This document shows positions 14,588 to 18,180 of a DNA stretch of 18,180 nt, piece by piece; position 1 is the stretch's first letter, and each line of letters opens with the position of its first letter. The position numbers and the translations under genes were made by a program. Source of the DNA: Actinomycetota bacterium (GTDB lineage Bacteria; Actinomycetota; Actinomycetes; S36-B12); assembly GCA_010029945.1 (NCBI GenBank), contig RGQW01000014.1, positions 1 through 18,180 on the forward strand, given 5' to 3'. The notes below the pieces were generated by a model. That model made no database searches. It was not told where the DNA came from and saw only the letters and a program-made list of their open reading frames with translations.

Positions 14588-16779
14588 GACTTCTCCAGAA
14601 ACTCGGCCTGCTCTGCGTCCCATCGGGTCATCGCTTCGCGCAGCGAAGGATGGGACTCCAGATCGGGGTCTGTCTCAAGTAATTCCTCGGCCGCCGCCCG
14701 CGCCCGGGCAATGACATCGGCATCCTCAACCACGCGCAACAGGCGCAGAGACGATCGAACACCTGACTGGGAACCACCCAAGACGTCGCCTTCTCGACGA
14801 ATCTCCAGATCGCGTTGGGCCAGATCGAACCCGTTGCGTGTCGAGGCCACCGCGTCGAGCCGTTCCCGCGTGGGGGTGCCATCCTCAGCGGCACTCACGA
14901 GCAGACAGACGCCTGGCAGACTGCCTCGACCAATGCGGCCGCGAAGTTGGTGCAACTGCGAGATACCGAATCGATCGGCATCGAACACGATCATCATGGT
15001 GGCGTCGGGAACATCGACGCCGACCTCGATGACGGTGGTCGACACCACGACGTCGACTCCGCCGGACGCCAAGCCGGCCATCACAGACTCCTTGTCCTCT
15101 GCGGACATGCGACCGTGCAGCGCAGCAATCCGGGCATTCGGGAGTCGAGCCACCGCCTCGTGGACCGTCTCTTCGACGGTCGCAATGCTGACGTCGGCTT
15201 CCCCGTCCATGGCCGTCGTGGAGCCCTCTTCGGCATTCGTGGCGTCGATCCGAGGGCAGACAATGAACACTCGGTGCCCCGCCGCAGCCTCCTCCGCAGC
15301 CCGCTCCCACAACCGGTCCACGTGGCGTGGCTGCGTCCGCGGGTTGATGACGTGGGTGGTCACTTCTGCCCGGCCCGCCGGGACTTCGTCCAAGGTCGAC
15401 ACGTCGAGGTCCCCGAACACGGTCATCGCAACGGTGCGTGGGATCGGCGTTGCCGTCATCACCAGCACGTGCGGATGCGTGCCGTCCGGGGCTCGGCGGG
15501 CCAGGGCCGCACGCTGCTCGACGCCGAAGCGATGCTGTTCGTCGATCACCACCAACCCCAAGCGCGCAAACTGCACGGACTCCTCCAGTAGGGCATGCGT
15601 CCCCACGATCACACCGGCCGCCCCCGATTCGATCGCCTCCAGGGCCTGTCGTCGCTGGGCCGAACGCGCCGAGCCGGTCAACAGCACGACCGTCGTTCCG
15701 TCGACCGTCGCCCCGGATCCCAGGAGCGAATCCGCTTCCGCGAGCGGGCCGAGGAGCCGGCGGATCCCTGAGGCGTGCTGGGACGCGAGAACCTCCGTCG
15801 GCGCCAGCAAGACCGCCTGGCCGCCCGCAGCCACAACGTCCAGCATCGCGCGAACGGCAACAACCGTCTTCCCACTACCGACATCTCCTTGCAGCAGCCG
15901 CTGCATGGGTACCTCTCGCGCAAGATCCGCGGCGATTTCGTTCCCCACCTCCTTCTGCCCGTCAGTCAGGGTGAAGGGCAGGCCCGCATCGAAGGTCTCC
16001 CGCAGGGCCGATCCCGCCGGGGGCACCACGGAGGCTCGATAGGTGCGAGCAGCATGACGGCGCTGCACCAAGTTCGCCTGAAGCACGAACGCTTCTTCGA
16101 ACACCAGCCGCTCCCGTCCACGCTCGATGTCCTGCCAGGTAGTCGGTCGGTGCACACCTTCGAGTGCACGATGAACGTCCGGCAGGTCCATGTCTGCGCG
16201 CATCGACGCTGGAATCGGATCCGACATCATCTGATCGGCATCCATCGAATCAAGCACGATGCGCACCGAGGATTGGATCTGCCAACTCGTCACAGATTTC
16301 GTGGACGGGTAGACCGGAATGATCGCACCTGCGAAGCTCTCGACCTTCTCGGCATCAGAGCCGTCCCCGAGCAGGACATATTGCGGGTGCGCCAATTGCC
16401 GCTTATCTCGGTAACTGCTGATGGTCCCCGCGAACAGGCCCCGCTGCCCCACGCGCAGCTCGCGCTCACGCCACGCCTGATTGAAGAACGTGATGACGAG
16501 TGAGTCGGTGCCGTCGCTGACAAGGACTTCCAGGAGCGAGCCCCGCTTGTTGCGCATCCGTCGGGCCGTGACCGAGGCGATATCCGCCACGATCGTCACG
16601 TGATCGCCGTCGGTAAGCCCTGAGATGGCAGTCAACTCACCGCGCTCGGCGTAACGACGGGGGTAGTGGCGCAGCAGGTCCCCCACCGTGGTCAGGCCCA
16701 GCCCTCGCTCCAGCGCGCCTGCCGTGCGCCCGCCGATGACACCGCGAAGCCTGGTTTCCAGCCCTATGTCCCCGGCCAC
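14584..16779 (-). CDS. recG: ATP-dependent DNA helicase RecG
   Basis: RecG remodels stalled replication forks and Holliday junctions. The protein has 731 residues, near the usual size. The N-terminal wedge/OB region covers about 60-150 (DGDHVTIVADIASVTARRMR). Helicase motifs are complete: Walker A GDVGSGKT at 298-305, APTEVLASQH near 326-335, GTHAL, the DEQH box at 413-416 with RFG after it, TATPIPRT, HGRMS, and the motif VI LRGRIGRG. The C-terminal RecG region EIRREGDVLGGSQSG is present. The start is GTG (16777-16779) with no strong ribosome site; it is divergent from rpmB and has its own short spacer. It overlaps rsmD by 4 nt. Confidence 0.96.
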   Translation of the reverse strand: MAGDIGLETRLRGVIGGRTAGALERGLGLTTVGDLLRHYPRRYAERGELTAISGLTDGDHVTIVADIASVTARRMRNKRGSLLEVLVSDGTDSLVITFFNQAWRERELRVGQRGLFAGTISSYRDKRQLAHPQYVLLGDGSDAEKVESFAGAIIPVYPSTKSVTSWQIQSSVRIVLDSMDADQMMSDPIPASMRADMDLPDVHRALEGVHRPTTWQDIERGRERLVFEEAFVLQANLVQRRHAARTYRASVVPPAGSALRETFDAGLPFTLTDGQKEVGNEIAADLAREVPMQRLLQGDVGSGKTVVAVRAMLDVVAAGGQAVLLAPTEVLASQHASGIRRLLGPLAEADSLLGSGATVDGTTVVLLTGSARSAQRRQALEAIESGAAGVIVGTHALLEESVQFARLGLVVIDEQHRFGVEQRAALARRAPDGTHPHVLVMTATPIPRTVAMTVFGDLDVSTLDEVPAGRAEVTTHVINPRTQPRHVDRLWERAAEEAAAGHRVFIVCPRIDATNAEEGSTTAMDGEADVSIATVEETVHEAVARLPNARIAALHGRMSAEDKESVMAGLASGGVDVVVSTTVIEVGVDVPDATMMIVFDADRFGISQLHQLRGRIGRGSLPGVCLLVSAAEDGTPTRERLDAVASTRNGFDLAQRDLEIRREGDVLGGSQSGVRSSLRLLRVVEDADVIARARAAAEELLETDPDLESHPSLREAMTRWDAEQAEFLEKS

Positions 16780-16804
16780 GAGGCGACGCTACCGGGGGCT
16801 GGTC

Positions 16805-16833
16805 CTGCCACGGTGGAATGAGTCGGCTACTCT
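16805..16833 (+). promoter_or_regulatory. Possible sigma-70-type promoter for rpmB
   Basis: CTGCCA (16805-16810; 4 of 6 matches to TTGACA) and TACTCT (16828-16833; keeps T1, A2 and T6 of the -10 box) are 17 bp apart in the divergent recG-rpmB spacer, leaving a leader of about 70 nt. The evidence is only the boxes and spacing. Confidence 0.35.
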
Positions 16834-16908
16834 TACCCGGCTTACGTTCGACGACGAGTTCCCGGGCGTCACAGCAATTACTACGACAACGAATGCAAGG
16901 AGTGCACC

Positions 16909-17097
16909 GTGGCTGCCAACTGCGATGTCTGCGGCAAGGGACCCGGCTTCGGCCACAACATCTCGCACTCCCATCGGCGTACCAAGCGTCGCTGGAATCC
17001 CAACATCCAGCGGGTGCGCGCCGTCGTCGGATCCACCCCTAAGCGCATGAACGTGTGCACGTCGTGCATCAAGGCGGGCAAGGTCACCCGCGCCTGA
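16909..17097 (+). CDS. rpmB: 50S ribosomal protein L28
   Basis: A 62-residue large-subunit protein and the only plus-strand gene. It starts at GTG (16909-16911) with AAGGAG (16897-16902) 6 nt upstream. The family start AANCDVCGKGPGFGHNISHS is followed by HRRTKRRWNPNIQRVR. CDVC and CTSC provide four cysteines, so this is the zinc-binding form; many actinobacteria also keep a zinc-free L28 elsewhere under Zur control, which this window cannot show. rpmB diverges from recG and converges with thiL, 9 nt between the stop codons. This rpmB-recG-rsmD-coaD arrangement is common in the phylum. Confidence 0.96.
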   Translation: MAANCDVCGKGPGFGHNISHSHRRTKRRWNPNIQRVRAVVGSTPKRMNVCTSCIKAGKVTRA

Positions 17098-17106
17098 CGG
17101 CACCCC

Positions 17107-17123
17107 TCACGCGAAGTGCGTGA
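17107..17123. terminator. Short hairpin at the rpmB/thiL convergent ends
   Basis: TCACGC (17107-17112) and GCGTGA (17118-17123) pair perfectly around GAAGT, and contain the thiL stop codon. With only 9 nt between convergent stops, transcripts must end here or overlap. The stem is short and lacks a T-run, so terminator function is uncertain. Confidence 0.25.
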
Positions 17124-18078
17124 AACCTCCCGGGCCTTCGAGCCACTCGGGCTCTGACCCATCCACCGTCACCTGCGCTGCACCCTCGCGTACCTGTCCG
17201 ATCTCCAGAAAGCCATCCGGCAATTCGACGTCCTCGGGCAGGCACGCGACGAGAGCGTGGTCGTCTCCCCCGGTCAGCATCCAGATTTTCGGATCCACGT
17301 TGTAGGCGGCCGCAGCAGCCTGCAGCGGCTCAGCGACCTCGAGCGTGCTGGAGTCAAGATCGATCGCAACGTTCGACGCGGCCGCTATGTGACCCACGTC
17401 GGCGATCAGTCCGTCGCTGATGTCGATCATCGCCGTGGCTCCCGCCGCGGCGGCGCGCGGACCACAGGTGTAGTCGATCACGGGGAAGCGGTGCGCATCG
17501 ACCAAGACCTTCGGGGAGCGAAATCCTCGACCGAGAACCGCTAACCCCGCCGCCGCCCAACCCAATCGTCCGCACACCGCCACACGATCACCCGGCTGCG
17601 CTCCCCCGCGCGTGACCGGGGCTCGGCCATCGAGAGATCCCAGTGCCGTGACCGAGAACACGATCGAGTCCCCCTGCGTGGTGTCGCCACCGATGAGTAG
17701 CGCCCCCGCGCTGGCAGCCTCCTCTTTCAGGCCGGCCGCGGCTTCCATGATCCACGCACCCGCAAGGTCGCCCGGCGCCACGAGTCCGACCAGCAGAGAC
17801 GAACACTGAGCGCCCATCGCATTGATGTCGGACAGGCTCGCGGCGGCGACTCGACGCCCGACGTCGATCGCATTCGACCAGTCGCGGCGAAAATGCGTTC
17901 CCTCAACCAGTACATCGACGCACGCCACCACTCGACCATCCGGCAAGCCGATGACCGCGGCGTCATCTCCGGGACCAACCTCGATCGCCTTGGAGGTTGG
18001 AGTGTCCGACACCAGCCGCTCGATCAGAGCGAACTCTCCGATGTCGCCCACTGTTCGGTCGGTCTTCCCGTCGGCCAT
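17107..18078 (-). CDS. thiL: Thiamine-monophosphate kinase ThiL
   Basis: The last step of thiamine diphosphate synthesis, phosphorylating thiamine monophosphate with ATP. The protein has 323 residues, the family size. Conserved parts are GDDAAVI at 37-43, the aspartate in DVLVEGTHF (55-63), LSDINAMGA at 82-90, IGGDTTQGD near 149-157 and DISDGLIADVGHIA near 218-231, all metal/ATP-binding segments of the AIR synthase/ThiL fold. Near the C-terminus TGGDDHALVACLP is the usual TGGEDYALLAA segment, with DH in place of the common EDY ending. The ATG start (18076-18078) follows a GAAGGTGG ribosome site. It converges with rpmB. Confidence 0.95.
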   Translation of the reverse strand: MADGKTDRTVGDIGEFALIERLVSDTPTSKAIEVGPGDDAAVIGLPDGRVVACVDVLVEGTHFRRDWSNAIDVGRRVAAASLSDINAMGAQCSSLLVGLVAPGDLAGAWIMEAAAGLKEEAASAGALLIGGDTTQGDSIVFSVTALGSLDGRAPVTRGGAQPGDRVAVCGRLGWAAAGLAVLGRGFRSPKVLVDAHRFPVIDYTCGPRAAAAGATAMIDISDGLIADVGHIAAASNVAIDLDSSTLEVAEPLQAAAAAYNVDPKIWMLTGGDDHALVACLPEDVELPDGFLEIGQVREGAAQVTVDGSEPEWLEGPGGFTHFA

Positions 18079-18180
18079 CGCCCCACCTTCAAAGTACGCT
18101 CGTGCTGTGCTCGCGTCAGCCTATGTCTTTCGACGCACGCCACGGCCCAGCGCGACGCGGCGCACCATCGTTTGTGCTCT

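Noticed and set aside
13496..16042. An 848-codon open frame on the plus strand
   Set aside because: It lies antisense to coaD, rsmD and recG, all with clear family motifs. Its translation is Arg/Ser/Pro-rich low complexity, as expected of shadow frames in GC-rich DNA.
18121..18180. Possible 3' end of another minus-strand gene (ends VALGRGVRRKT, TAG at 18121-18123)
   Set aside because: Only 19 codons are visible before the window edge and no family is recognisable.
1..18180. Mobile elements, CRISPR arrays, phage genes or defence systems
   Set aside because: No transposase, integrase, Cas protein, regular spaced repeats or compositional break was seen; the whole window is conserved housekeeping sequence.

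Overview
The window is a compact, GC-rich chromosomal segment of housekeeping genes. Gene content and order point to an actinobacterium (Actinomycetota): signal recognition particle (SRP) GTPases flanking a glnD-glnK-amtB nitrogen operon, then smc, mutM, rnc, plsX, rpmF, a DUF177 gene, a DivIVA-like sepIVA, coaD, rsmD, recG, rpmB and thiL. GTG starts, 2-10 nt gaps and 4-8 nt overlaps are common. Genus cannot be told from the sequence. All genes lie on the minus strand except rpmB. I see no mobile element, CRISPR array, tRNA or rRNA, and no gene-free stretch above about 135 bases.

Layout, in the direction of minus-strand transcription (right to left). thiL is at the right end, convergent with plus-strand rpmB. 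recG diverges from rpmB and overlaps rsmD; coaD follows. Next come sepIVA (division/elongation), yceD (DUF177) and rpmF (L32). plsX, a small acyl-carrier-like gene, rnc and mutM form a tightly coupled group, then smc and ftsY. A 131-bp spacer with two GlnR-type half-sites precedes amtB-glnK-glnD, and ffh runs off the left edge. Functionally this joins membrane targeting (FtsY/Ffh), ammonium uptake and PII signalling (AmtB/GlnK/GlnD), chromosome organisation and repair (Smc/MutM/RecG), ribosome and RNA maturation (L28/L32/RsmD/YceD/RNase III), lipid initiation (PlsX) and cofactors (CoaD/ThiL).

The most notable feature is a set of internal losses in otherwise well-conserved genes. rnc lacks about 32 codons between catalytic residues, in frame. 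plsX lacks about 60-70 codons and changes frame at the join. glnD joins the first half of one ACT domain to the second half of another, out of frame, and also looks short in its middle. Either real deletions or collapsed assembly joins could explain this; raw reads would decide. Other points of interest are an acyl-carrier-like protein without the phosphopantetheine serine, a 3 x 14-bp tandem repeat carrying its stop codon, and a strong candidate GlnR operator upstream of amtB. I found no evidence of a wholly new multi-gene system.
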